Source: Clostridia bacterium (GTDB taxonomy: Bacteria; Bacillota; Clostridia; Oscillospirales; Acutalibacteraceae). Taken from it: a stretch of 59,106 bases of DNA. The DNA lies in assembly GCA_017631795.1 (NCBI GenBank), contig JAGBSO010000010.1:1-59106 (forward strand). The letters run 5' to 3'. Shown one piece after another: positions 20,447 to 28,248 of the stretch (position 1 is the first letter of the stretch; the number at the start of each line of letters is the position of its first letter). The notes beneath the pieces are model-generated. The model was not told the DNA's origin. It searched no databases and was given only the letters and a program-made list of their open reading frames with translations. The position numbers and the translations under genes were made by a program.

Positions 20447-20525
20447 AGGGTATAAAAATACCCCTTGATTTTCACAAGGGGAGTGTGATATACTGATTTT
20501 GCTATGGGCGAGTATTCACACTCCC
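20447..20525. promoter_or_regulatory. Inverted repeats in the integrase leader
   Basis: Two palindromic elements precede int. One is GGGTA / TACCC around an AT loop (20447-20466). The other is a perfect 10-bp pair, GGGAGTGTGA (20479-20488) and TCACACTCCC (20516-20525). On the minus strand a TTGTGA / TATACC pair 17 bases apart could be the promoter. The arrangement suggests control of integrase or excisionase binding. The remaining bases up to 20585 include a short CTCTGA / TCAGAG hairpin. Confidence 0.45.
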
Positions 20526-20585
20526 TATATCTTCCGTCACTCTGAGGACCAGTCAGAGCGGCGGATTTTTTGTTTCATAACTGAT

Positions 20586-21401
20586 TTACTGTGCACATTT
20601 TTGACATGGAGTTCTGCTACCGACATTATCAATAGATACTGCATAGCTGTTTTTACCGCCACAATCGGGGTCATAATGATATCTTTTTCCACTTGGGGTA
20701 ATATAGACAGTACGTCCTGCAGGTTTTACTGTAGTGGTTTCTCTTTCAGTAGTTGTTGTCTGTTTTACTGTTGTTTTTTCTGCAACAGTAGTTGTTTCGG
20801 TAACTGTAGTCGTTTCTGCCGTTGTGGTTTCAGGTGCAGCAGTGGTTGTTTCCTTGGTAGTTGTTTCCTGTGTTGTGGGAACAGCAATTATAATGCCGCT
20901 TTCTTCAACTTCAGGAACATGTTCATCTGTTGTTGATTCGATTGTAGATGAACCGACAATATTATCTGTGTTTACAGGCTCACCTGAATCTGAAGGTGAT
21001 GCAACAGCGATTATAAAAAGCAATGCGAATATTACGGATATTGCAATTTTTACTTTTTTGCCCCAATTTGTATATTTCCACATAAGGAAAAGACCTACAG
21101 GAAAGAATAAAACTAATAATAAAATTATGTAGCCAGTTTTCTGATACCATTTCTTATTTGATGAGCTCATTGTTTCTGTACTTCCTTGTGAATTTTTTGT
21201 TTTCGTTGTTGAGTTACCACCACTTGTGGTTGAGTATGACAGTCCTGTTCCGGGCATTCCTACGCTTGTTGTTCTTTTTCCCTTTGAATTGATAGTGTAG
21301 TGAAAACCTTTACCACCTAAGGTTACACCTGCAGACTTCTTATTGAAGTTCACTTTTACACCGGGTGCAATTTTAAAACTTTTTCTGAATCTGAATCCCA
21401 T
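20586..21401 (-). CDS. DUF4236 membrane protein with Thr-rich linker
   Basis: A 271-residue protein. Residues 1-60 are a DUF4236 domain (MGFRFRKSFKIAPGVKVNF, later GKGFHYTIN and GMPGTGLSYS). Two hydrophobic segments lie near 90-110 and 118-135. A Thr-rich low-complexity stretch (about 175-225) leads to a C-terminal Cys/His module (YHYDPDCGG ... PCQKCAQ) often found at the end of clostridial proteins. AAAGGAGAGG precedes the ATG. It lies 16 bases downstream of the SNIPE-like gene and is probably co-transcribed with it. Function unknown. Confidence 0.75.
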   Translation of the reverse strand: MGFRFRKSFKIAPGVKVNFNKKSAGVTLGGKGFHYTINSKGKRTTSVGMPGTGLSYSTTSGGNSTTKTKNSQGSTETMSSSNKKWYQKTGYIILLLVLFFPVGLFLMWKYTNWGKKVKIAISVIFALLFIIAVASPSDSGEPVNTDNIVGSSTIESTTDEHVPEVEESGIIIAVPTTQETTTKETTTAAPETTTAETTTVTETTTVAEKTTVKQTTTTERETTTVKPAGRTVYITPSGKRYHYDPDCGGKNSYAVSIDNVGSRTPCQKCAQ

Positions 21402-21417
21402 TATGCCTCTCCTTTGT

Positions 21418-22923
21418 TTATACTGTCAATTCTGCTTTAATTTTCATTGATTCTCTGTACTGTTCAGCCTGAGGAAGGCGGGTAAATTCCACTGTTTTGT
21501 CATAGCTTTTCTTTATGACTTCTTCAATTTCATCAAGCGTTACATTAAAGAATTCACGGCGTTTATTTATCATATTCAGCTTTTTGTTTTCGAAAGCAGT
21601 ATGGAGTGCTGCTTCAAGAGCAGGAGCATTATCAGAGAATATCATTGCATGAACATCGAAATTGAACGGAACGGAAGCATCTCCCAATTCATCAATTCGT
21701 TCCATAGGCTCAAGTCTTCTTGTCATACCTATTTTATAAACATTTTCACCGAAAGCACCGATATTCGAAATGATGTAAACATATCCTGCACGTGCATTTG
21801 CTTCTCTGTAATCAATATCTTTTATTGACTTGTCAATTTCAGCGAGCTGAGCTTCAATTTCTTTTTTCTTTTCAAGAAGTGCCGGCAATTCAGATTCAGA
21901 TGCATTATTTATCTGTTCCTGTATTTTGTCAAGAGCATTTTCATAATGTGTCTGCTCTTTCTGAATCTTTTTGCGTGCCTCTTCAATTTCTTTTTGGAGC
22001 TTTGCTTCTTCACGGAGTCTTGCCCTGATTTCCTTTTGCTCTTCCTTCTCGTCTTGTTTTTTCTGACGGTATTCAAGAGCAAGGCAAAGTTCTTCATATT
22101 TAGCATTGTAATATGTGTTTGTTATTGCAATGTTCATTACTCTGCCGCATTTTGAGATGATTTCAAAGGATTTCTGCATTCGTTTTACAGCTGCATCAAA
22201 AGAGTTGAATTTTACGTTATTTATAAGTTCATCGCAGTCACTGTTAAATGCCCTGAGCAGCAACTTTTGCATATCCTTAACCATTTTGTTGCCTTCAGTC
22301 TTGCTTCCGTTTACTGTCCAACCCATATTGCCCGTAACAGCATTTCCGTTTTTGACAAGAGTCTTTTGTGTGTCACGAATTTGTTGAAGCTTGAGTTTAT
22401 AAGCATCTGAATCAGCAAAATCATATTTTGGCTTGTAAAGACCGAACTCCTGAAGCATTGCTTCTTCGTTGAGATTGATTATCTGTGATTCAATCTGTTT
22501 TTTAGAATTATTCAAGCCGTTTATTTCGTTGTTTAAAGATGCAATTGTATTTCTTGCGGAAGCAATATCATTTTCGAGCTGTATTTTCATCTTTTGAAGA
22601 TTATCAGCTTCATACATTTCGGGGGTAAACGTACTTTTGATTCGAGTTATTTCTGCTTCTGATGCGTCACATACATCTTTCAGTCGCTTGTTTTCTTTTA
22701 TAAAGAAAATCGCAATAGGAATTAGTCCCACGGCTAAAACTACGCTTCCTGCACCGAAGGCAAAACTAATCAACAGAAAAACACAAGCACAAATGATTCC
22801 TATAATTTTTAATACTTTGTTCTCTTTACTTTGCGTTGTGGTATTTTGCATAGAACTGCAACCACAGTTCGGGCAAAATGTTACATTATCAGGAATATTG
22901 GATCCACAGTTTTTACAATACAT
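21418..22923 (-). CDS. SNIPE-like membrane nuclease (zinc ribbon, DUF4041, GIY-YIG/T5orf172)
   Basis: A 501-residue protein in four parts: zinc ribbon (CKNCGSNIPDNVTFCPNC), two closely spaced hydrophobic segments (about 37-75), coiled coil with a DUF4041-like region (about 85-375), and a C-terminal T5orf172/GIY-YIG-type nuclease domain beginning YVYIISN with VYKIGMTRR. Proteins joining DUF4041 to this nuclease at the membrane (SNIPE) are known to cut incoming phage DNA. The zinc ribbon here is an addition. It sits in the lysogenic, leftward module, so superinfection exclusion by the prophage is the likely role. Confidence 0.75.
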   Translation of the reverse strand: MYCKNCGSNIPDNVTFCPNCGCSSMQNTTTQSKENKVLKIIGIICACVFLLISFAFGAGSVVLAVGLIPIAIFFIKENKRLKDVCDASEAEITRIKSTFTPEMYEADNLQKMKIQLENDIASARNTIASLNNEINGLNNSKKQIESQIINLNEEAMLQEFGLYKPKYDFADSDAYKLKLQQIRDTQKTLVKNGNAVTGNMGWTVNGSKTEGNKMVKDMQKLLLRAFNSDCDELINNVKFNSFDAAVKRMQKSFEIISKCGRVMNIAITNTYYNAKYEELCLALEYRQKKQDEKEEQKEIRARLREEAKLQKEIEEARKKIQKEQTHYENALDKIQEQINNASESELPALLEKKKEIEAQLAEIDKSIKDIDYREANARAGYVYIISNIGAFGENVYKIGMTRRLEPMERIDELGDASVPFNFDVHAMIFSDNAPALEAALHTAFENKKLNMINKRREFFNVTLDEIEEVIKKSYDKTVEFTRLPQAEQYRESMKIKAELTV

Positions 22924-23022
22924 TTGTAATTACCTCTTTTTTTTGTTTATTTATAGTAAAGTATAAAACTTCCTATAATATAAAGTCTAAAACCTACAAA
23001 ATGTAACACACTTTTTAATTTT

Positions 23023-23664
23023 TTAGTCAAGATAACTTGTGAAGCCTGTAGCTCTGCCGATGATGCGAATTTTGTTAAGCTCTTCACCGATATAGACATG
23101 TGGTTTATAAGCAGGGTTCTCGGGCATTATAGTAAGTCTGTCTCCGTCAATATAAATACGTTTGAGGGTAGTTTCACCATCAATCATTATTGCTGCTATC
23201 TGTCCGTTTTCGACTGTAGGCTGTTGTTTTATGTAAACAATATCGCCATCGTGAATGCGGGCATTTATCATGCTGTCACCCTTACAAATAAGAGTAAAAT
23301 CACAGGCGATATTATCAGGTACATCATCATAACCGTCAAAATTTTCCTCAGTCATAATAGGTTCTCCGCAAGCAATCTGTCCCAATCGGGGACGTTTAAC
23401 TGTTTTAGGTAAAGGCATTATGCCAGGGATTGATAAATAGTCTATGTTTGAGCCTTCTTCATCCCATCCCATTAAGTAATTAGGAGTACAACCGAATATT
23501 TGTGATAATTTTAATATTGTATCATGACTAATATTTTTAATTACACCGCTTTCATATCGTTGCATTGTTGCTTCTTTTATTCCTAATCTGTTTGCCACCT
23601 CAAGAAGAGTAAGCTTGTTTTTTAATCGCTGTTCTTTAATTCTAATATTTAAGATTGAGCTCAT
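23023..23664 (-). CDS. CI/LexA-type phage repressor
   Basis: A 213-residue repressor. An N-terminal HTH_3 domain (TLLEVANRLGIKEATMQRYESG) is joined to an S24 peptidase domain. The cleavage-type AC(G) site lies in GQIACGEP, the catalytic Ser in CKGDSM and Lys in TTLKRIYIDG, so SOS-induced self-cleavage is expected. The ATG at 23664 is seven bases after GAGGTG; a GTG three codons earlier would overlap that site. It faces away from the Cro-like gene across the operator region. Confidence 0.9.
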   Translation of the reverse strand: MSSILNIRIKEQRLKNKLTLLEVANRLGIKEATMQRYESGVIKNISHDTILKLSQIFGCTPNYLMGWDEEGSNIDYLSIPGIMPLPKTVKRPRLGQIACGEPIMTEENFDGYDDVPDNIACDFTLICKGDSMINARIHDGDIVYIKQQPTVENGQIAAIMIDGETTLKRIYIDGDRLTIMPENPAYKPHVYIGEELNKIRIIGRATGFTSYLD

Positions 23665-23682
23665 TGTTCTCACCTCAAAATC

Positions 23683-23711
23683 ATATTAACATAAACTTTC
23701 GTAGTTTGCAA
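23683..23711 (-). promoter_or_regulatory. Repressor promoter
   Basis: On the minus strand TTGCAA (23706-23711), 17 bases, TAATAT (23683-23688). A candidate operator (23696-23712) covers the -35 box and part of the spacer, so autoregulation is likely. Confidence 0.65.
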
Positions 23712-23712
23712 G
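23696..23712. promoter_or_regulatory. Candidate operator, weak half-sites
   Basis: CTTTC-N7-GCAAG, 17 bases, a degenerate match to the CTTAC-N7-GTAAG pattern seen three more times in this region. It lies on the repressor promoter. Confidence 0.5.
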
Positions 23713-23737
23713 TATTTTTCTGCATTTTGCTAAAAAA

Positions 23738-23754
23738 CTTACGCAAAAAGTATT
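23738..23754. promoter_or_regulatory. Candidate operator at the rightward -35
   Basis: CTTAC-N7-GTATT, one perfect half-site and one 3/5 half-site, overlapping the first bases of the rightward TTGACA box. Confidence 0.5.
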
Positions 23755-23781
23755 GACAACTCAGCCTTTGTATGTTAAACT
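23753..23781 (+). promoter_or_regulatory. Rightward early promoter
   Basis: TTGACA (23753-23758), 17 bases, TAAACT (23776-23781), just before the Cro-like gene. It is flanked by operators on both sides. Confidence 0.75.
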
Positions 23782-23784
23782 AAA

Positions 23785-23801
23785 CTTACTTGACAAGTAA
23801 G
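23785..23801. promoter_or_regulatory. Operator, perfect 17-base palindrome
   Basis: CTTACTTGACAAGTAAG, eight perfect pairs around a central base, at the expected transcription start of the rightward promoter. Best copy of the CTTAC-N7-GTAAG site. Confidence 0.7.
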
Positions 23802-23819
23802 ATTGAAAGGAGGTATAAC

Positions 23820-24035
23820 ATGGATGCAATTAATACGGTTGAGTTAAAAAAAGTTTTAGCTGAACAGAATATTGATACGATAAAAGAGTTTGCTGAAGTT
23901 TGCGATATTGATAGAAATATTGCGGCAAAGGTCTATCGTGGCAAAGCAAAGCCAGGTTCTGAAACTATGTTTAAAATCGTTGCAGGACTGAAGCTTTCTC
24001 CAACAAGAGCGGGCAAAATTTTTTTTACCTTTTAA
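23820..24035 (+). CDS. Cro-like helix-turn-helix protein
   Basis: A 71-residue small DNA-binding protein (DTIKEFAEVCDIDRNIAAKVYRG forms the HTH) and first gene of the rightward transcript. AAAGGAGGT sits eight bases before the ATG at 23820. Its position opposite the repressor with shared operators fits a Cro-type switch partner. Confidence 0.75.
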   Translation: MDAINTVELKKVLAEQNIDTIKEFAEVCDIDRNIAAKVYRGKAKPGSETMFKIVAGLKLSPTRAGKIFFTF

Positions 24036-24052
24036 CTTACGCACCACGTAAG
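24036..24052. promoter_or_regulatory. Operator downstream of the Cro-like gene
   Basis: CTTACGCACCACGTAAG, with six perfect pairs at the ends and the same 17-base spacing as the site at 23785. It begins right after the stop codon and may block readthrough into early genes. Confidence 0.6.
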
Positions 24053-24074
24053 TTTGTCAAAGTGAGGTGAGAAG

Positions 24075-24266
24075 ATGAAACCAAACATAGGCTCTCCGAT
24101 ACGACTTGAATGTACGGAAAATGAAATTGACGCTCTTCTTTACTCTGCAATTTACAAAGAACTTGACAGACTTGCAAATTGTAGAAGTAAAAAAGAACGT
24201 CAGAAAATAAGAAATTTTATTTTATCAGGGTATAAGGCTTTGAAAGAAGTCAGACGGAATGATTAA
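24075..24266 (+). CDS. Small early phage protein
   Basis: A 63-residue basic, helical hypothetical protein (MKPNIGSPIRLECTENE...). GTGAGGTGAG precedes the ATG. Its 3' end overlaps the converging membrane gene by 42 bases. No family recognised. Confidence 0.55.
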   Translation: MKPNIGSPIRLECTENEIDALLYSAIYKELDRLANCRSKKERQKIRNFILSGYKALKEVRRND

Positions 24267-24728
24267 GTCAAAGTATTTTTCTAAAAAGTATGTAGCAACA
24301 AAACTTAATGCCCAACCAAGAATATTGATAATAACCGATAATATCGCATTAGGCGCAATATTGAATTGACTTAATATGTTTACAGGCAAATTAAGCCAAT
24401 ATGTAGGATAAAAAGTTTGACGAATGCGAAAAGCGAAAACACCAATCGTTTTATCAAAAATTTTAGTTAGCTCATTGGTATATTTTGAATCACTTAAACA
24501 ATCTGAAATATATGAGTCTGACATCTGATTCAAAGAAAATCGCTTGGTTACCAAAACGATATATTGAGTACCTGCGGCATTAAATAAATTTTCTATCGGT
24601 CGGGTATATCTGTTGATATTTTTGTCTTTTCTTTTGAAAAGATAGAAATAATATTTTGTTGCAATAAGTCTGCAGACATTAATTAAAACTCGAATAACAA
24701 AGATTGCGGCAATTATGTAAAAAATCAT
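24225..24728 (-). CDS. Membrane protein encoded against the early operon
   Basis: A 167-residue protein with a hydrophobic N-terminal anchor (about residues 1-25), a soluble middle and a second hydrophobic region (about 125-150). GGATG-type ribosome site seven bases before the ATG. It is the only minus-strand gene inside the early rightward block, the usual layout of a moron expressed from the prophage. No family recognised; a role in lysogeny or exclusion is speculation. Confidence 0.55.
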   Translation of the reverse strand: MIFYIIAAIFVIRVLINVCRLIATKYYFYLFKRKDKNINRYTRPIENLFNAAGTQYIVLVTKRFSLNQMSDSYISDCLSDSKYTNELTKIFDKTIGVFAFRIRQTFYPTYWLNLPVNILSQFNIAPNAILSVIINILGWALSFVATYFLEKYFDLIIPSDFFQSLIP

Positions 24729-24796
24729 AGCGTTTCATCCTTTCGCAAGGAGTGTAACAGAAAAAGAAAATTATGTCAAATAATGAGGTGATATAA

Positions 24797-25015
24797 ATGG
24801 CACGCGAGATAACGGGAACCCGTGAGTGGCTTGTCACACTGAATGAGAAATTCCCTGATAAGGAGTTTCTTTCAAAACGAGATGCATGCAAAGCTGCAGG
24901 TAAATGCTATAACACTCTGATGAAGCATTTCCCGGAACTGAAACCGCTTAAACTTATACCCAAACACGACCTTGCAAAACTTTTTGCAAGGAAAAGCCTG
25001 AATTTACCAAATTGA
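24797..25015 (+). CDS. Small DNA-binding-like early protein
   Basis: A 72-residue protein with the pattern FLSKRDACKAAGKCYNTLMKHFPELK, resembling the HTH of excisionase-like or small phage regulators. GAGGTGATATAA precedes the ATG. It could be the excisionase, but no direct evidence shows this. Confidence 0.55.
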   Translation: MAREITGTREWLVTLNEKFPDKEFLSKRDACKAAGKCYNTLMKHFPELKPLKLIPKHDLAKLFARKSLNLPN

Positions 25016-25029
25016 AAGGAAGTGAAACT

Positions 25030-25176
25030 ATGGAATTCATTCAGAATGCAGCAATGTTTATTGCCAATATGATATTCTTCGGAATAATCGACTTTGTTGT
25101 TGTCGGCGGTGCTTTAATAGCTTATGACAGCTATAAGCAGTATAAAGAGGACGAGCCTGATGCAGAAGCTGACTGA
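25030..25176 (+). CDS. Small single-span membrane protein
   Basis: A 48-residue ORF with one hydrophobic segment (AAMFIANMIFFGIIDFVVVG) and a charged tail. AAGGAAGTG precedes the ATG. It overlaps the next gene by 17 bases, which supports real translation in this packed operon. Confidence 0.5.
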   Translation: MEFIQNAAMFIANMIFFGIIDFVVVGGALIAYDSYKQYKEDEPDAEAD

Positions 25177-25360
25177 ACAATACAGCCTTGTTGATGCGGT
25201 TCTGAATCCGACAGCAGCAATGGAGATGTATAAGAAGCTCAGGCAGTACGAACAGTCGGAGACAGAGCCTGCGGAAGTAATAAAAATTAAGGTTCAGAAC
25301 AAAGGTCTTCGTTCTCTTATAAATTCACTCAGAAAGGAGTTGAGCAACCGTGTCGGATGA
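25160..25360 (+). CDS. Small early phage protein
   Basis: A 66-residue hypothetical protein (MQKLTEQYSLVDAVLNP...), mostly helical. I start at the ATG at 25160 inside the upstream gene; GAGGACGAG serves as ribosome site. No family recognised. Confidence 0.5.
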   Translation: MQKLTEQYSLVDAVLNPTAAMEMYKKLRQYEQSETEPAEVIKIKVQNKGLRSLINSLRKELSNRVG

Positions 25361-25385
25361 AAAATGTCCGATAAAAAGAAAAAGA

Positions 25386-25414
25386 CCGCTGTGAAACGGC
25401 AATTTCATCAGCGG
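25386..25414 (+). promoter_or_regulatory. Intergenic hairpin before the recombination block
   Basis: CCGCTG-TGAAA, loop, TTTCA-T-CAGCGG forms a strong stem of about 11 pairs. No T run follows, so it is more likely an mRNA processing or stability element than a terminator. Confidence 0.45.
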
Positions 25415-25466
25415 CAGATAAAAAATATCATAATTTTAGTTTATCACAGAAAGGATGATTTGTCAA

Positions 25467-26717
25467 ATGTCAGTTAAAATTAATTCTCTTGAGCTCGAAA
25501 ATGTCAAGCGGATCAGAGCTGTAAAGATAGAGCCGTCTGCCTCCGGACTTACGGTTATCGGCGGTAAAAATAATCAGGGGAAAACATCGGTGCTTGATTC
25601 CATTGCATGGGCATTGGGCGGTGACAGGTTCAGACCGTCATCTGCTGTTCGTGAAGGTTCGGTTATTCCGCCTTATCTTCGCATCGAACTTTCAAACGGT
25701 CTTATTGTTGAACGCAAAGGCAAAAACAGTGACTTAAAGGTCATTGACCCTGCCGGTAATAAAAGCGGTCAGCAGCTTCTTAATGAGTTCATCTCTGCTT
25801 TTGCTCTTGATTTGCCGAAATTCATGAACGCAAATAATCATGAAAAAGCCGATACACTTCTTCAGATAATCGGTGTCGGTGACAGGCTCTATGAGCTTGA
25901 ACGCATTGAAAGGGAAGTGTACAACAATCGTCATGCAATCGGTCAGATCGCAGATAGTAAGAGAAAGCATGCATCTGAAATGCCCTTTTATAATGATGTT
26001 CCCGATGAACTCATTTCGGCATCTGAACTTATTAAACAGCAGCAGGATATTCTTGCCCGTAACGGTGAGAATGCGAGAAAAAGGCTTGAATGTGACCGTT
26101 ACAACCGGGAACTTGCCGAAGCTCAGATAGCATTTGATGCGGCTCAGACAAGACTTCGTGAAGCTGAACAGAATGCTGTAATTGCAAGAACCTCTGCAGA
26201 AAATCTTCTTGATGAATCTACTGCAGAACTTGAAAAGAATATTGCTGATATTGAGCTTATCAACAATAAAATCCGCACCAATCTTGAAAAAGAAAAAGCT
26301 GAAGAAGATGCAAAGGATTACAACAATAAGTACGATGAACTTACAGCATCACTTAATGACATCCGTAAGCAGAAATATGACCTGCTTCACAATGTAGAAT
26401 TACCTCTTGATAATCTTTCCGTTGAAGACGGTGAACTTACATACAACGGTTTTAAATGGGACAATATGAGCGGTTCAGACCAGTTGAGGGTTGCTGCTGC
26501 AATCGTCAGGAAACTCAATCCCGATTGTGGCTTTGTGCTCCTGGACAAGCTTGAGCAGATGGATATTGACACTCTCAATTCATTCGGTGAATGGCTTGAA
26601 CAGGAAGGCTTACAGGCAATTGCAACAAGAGTTTCCACCGGGGATGAATGCTCCATAATTATAGAGGATGGTTATTCCAAAAAAGATGATGTGGTAACAA
26701 CGGGAGGTGTATTCTGA
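25467..26717 (+). CDS. RecF/SMC-like AAA ATPase
   Basis: A 416-residue ATPase. N-terminal IGGKNNQGKTSVLDS is a Walker A of the RecF/Rad50 type, a central coiled coil spans about residues 165-315, and CGFVLLDKLEQMD near the C-terminus is a modified Walker B. The family binds DNA ends or gaps in recombination. The ATG at 25467 has AAGGATG upstream; an earlier ATG at 25455 abuts the ribosome site. It overlaps the Sak4-like gene by one base. Confidence 0.75.
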   Translation: MSVKINSLELENVKRIRAVKIEPSASGLTVIGGKNNQGKTSVLDSIAWALGGDRFRPSSAVREGSVIPPYLRIELSNGLIVERKGKNSDLKVIDPAGNKSGQQLLNEFISAFALDLPKFMNANNHEKADTLLQIIGVGDRLYELERIEREVYNNRHAIGQIADSKRKHASEMPFYNDVPDELISASELIKQQQDILARNGENARKRLECDRYNRELAEAQIAFDAAQTRLREAEQNAVIARTSAENLLDESTAELEKNIADIELINNKIRTNLEKEKAEEDAKDYNNKYDELTASLNDIRKQKYDLLHNVELPLDNLSVEDGELTYNGFKWDNMSGSDQLRVAAAIVRKLNPDCGFVLLDKLEQMDIDTLNSFGEWLEQEGLQAIATRVSTGDECSIIIEDGYSKKDDVVTTGGVF

Positions 26718-27781
26718 TGAAAATCATATCAGGTAAAATAAAAAAACCGCAGAAAGTTGTAATTTACGGTCCTGAAGGTATCGGTAAATCAACCTTCGCA
26801 TCAAAGTTTCCTTCACCTGTATTCATTGATACGGAAGGCAGTACAAAAGAAATGGATGTTGACCGTTTTGAAAAGCCTTTATCATGGTCTGAATTCGGTT
26901 CTATAGTAAAGGATTTTATCAATGACCATGGTTCATATAAAACGCTTGTAATTGATACAGCAGATTGGGCGGAAATGCTCTGCACACAGTATGTATGTTC
27001 AAAATATCAGAAAAAAGGTGTTGAAGATTTCGGTTACGGCAAAGGCTATGTTTATGTGCAGGAAGAGTTCGGAAAATTGCTCAATTTCCTTGAACAATTT
27101 ATTGATGCAGGTCTGAATGTGGTTGTTACAGCTCATGCAAAGATGCGTAAGTTTGAACAGCCCGATGAATCAGGAGCTTATGACCGTTGGGAACTGAAAC
27201 TGTCAAAGGGTGTTGCACCGCTTCTCAAAGAATGGGCAGATATGGTCCTCTTCGCCAACTATAAAACATATATCGTAAAAGACGATAATGATAAGGTTAA
27301 GGCAAAAGGCGGTCAGAGGGTGATGTACACTTCTCATCATGTTTGTTGGGATGCAAAAAACCGTCATGAATTACCTGAAGAAGTTCCGTTTGATTATTCA
27401 TCAATCGCACATTGCATTCCTTTGGATGCTATTCCTGTTACTGTTCCCGAAAAACAGAAAGAAACAATGGTTCAGGAAAAAGAAAACAGACTCAATGAAA
27501 TCATTGACGATACACCTGAAAAGCCTGCAGAACCTGAAACCGTAGTAAGTACACAGAATTCAGATATTCCGCAGGAACTGTTAAGACTTATGCAGCAGCA
27601 CGGTATAACGGAACACGATATTCAGGTTGCCGTTGCGAACAACGGTTATTATCCTGCAGATATGCCTGTTGCACAGTATGACAAGGCCTTCATTGAAGGC
27701 AAGCTTATAGCCGGTTGGGAAAGTTTTCACAAAGCTGTACTTTACTACAAGCAATTACCGTTCAGCGGTGCAAATAAATAA
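26717..27781 (+). CDS. Sak4-like RecA-fold ATPase (AAA_24)
   Basis: A 354-residue phage nucleotide-binding protein. Walker A YGPEGIGKSTFASKFP near residue 20, Walker B KTLVIDTADWAE near 76. The C-terminal extension is acidic and likely flexible. Such proteins anneal or exchange single strands together with an SSB, here probably the DUF669 product of the next gene. GGGAGGTG precedes the ATG, which overlaps the previous stop. Confidence 0.8.
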   Translation: MKIISGKIKKPQKVVIYGPEGIGKSTFASKFPSPVFIDTEGSTKEMDVDRFEKPLSWSEFGSIVKDFINDHGSYKTLVIDTADWAEMLCTQYVCSKYQKKGVEDFGYGKGYVYVQEEFGKLLNFLEQFIDAGLNVVVTAHAKMRKFEQPDESGAYDRWELKLSKGVAPLLKEWADMVLFANYKTYIVKDDNDKVKAKGGQRVMYTSHHVCWDAKNRHELPEEVPFDYSSIAHCIPLDAIPVTVPEKQKETMVQEKENRLNEIIDDTPEKPAEPETVVSTQNSDIPQELLRLMQQHGITEHDIQVAVANNGYYPADMPVAQYDKAFIEGKLIAGWESFHKAVLYYKQLPFSGANK

Positions 27782-27802
27782 TTTTAAAGGAGAAATATAA
27801 AT

Positions 27803-28246
27803 ATGTCAGATTTTGAAAATGCAAAAGAACTTTTAGGTTGGGACGATGAAATAACTACTGACGGGTTTCCGATGATTCCTGACGGTGACTATGATTTTAC
27901 TGTTGTGAATTTTGAGAGAGACCGTTTTGCAGGTAACGAGAAAACACCTGCATGTAACAAAGCAAACATTACGCTTCGTATAAATTATCAGGGGCAGGAT
28001 GTAGATATTAAACATTCATTCTTCATGGTCAGAAAGAATGAATGGCAGCTCAGTCAGTTCTTCTGCTGTATCGGTCAGAAAAAGCATGGTGAACCGCTTC
28101 GTATGAACTGGAATGCCGTTATCGGTTCAAAGGGCAGATGTAAAATCGGAAAACGTACATACAACGGCAATGAGTATAACGAAGTTAAAAAGTTCCTTGA
28201 ACCTGCAGATGCAAAACAGACAACTTTCAGTGACGGAGGTTTCTGA
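27803..28246 (+). CDS. DUF669 protein, probable single-strand DNA-binding partner
   Basis: A 147-residue DUF669-type protein (DGDYDFTVVNFERDRF, later NKANITLRINYQG and NEWQLSQFFCCIGQ). The family is regularly next to Sak4-type ATPases and is thought to act as phage SSB. A perfect AAAGGAGAAATATA site precedes the ATG. Confidence 0.75.
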   Translation: MSDFENAKELLGWDDEITTDGFPMIPDGDYDFTVVNFERDRFAGNEKTPACNKANITLRINYQGQDVDIKHSFFMVRKNEWQLSQFFCCIGQKKHGEPLRMNWNAVIGSKGRCKIGKRTYNGNEYNEVKKFLEPADAKQTTFSDGGF

Positions 28247-28248
28247 TA

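Noticed and set aside
25366..25476. Possible 36-codon ORF after the small early genes
   Set aside because: It has no ribosome site of its own and overlaps the hairpin and the start of the ATPase gene in another frame.
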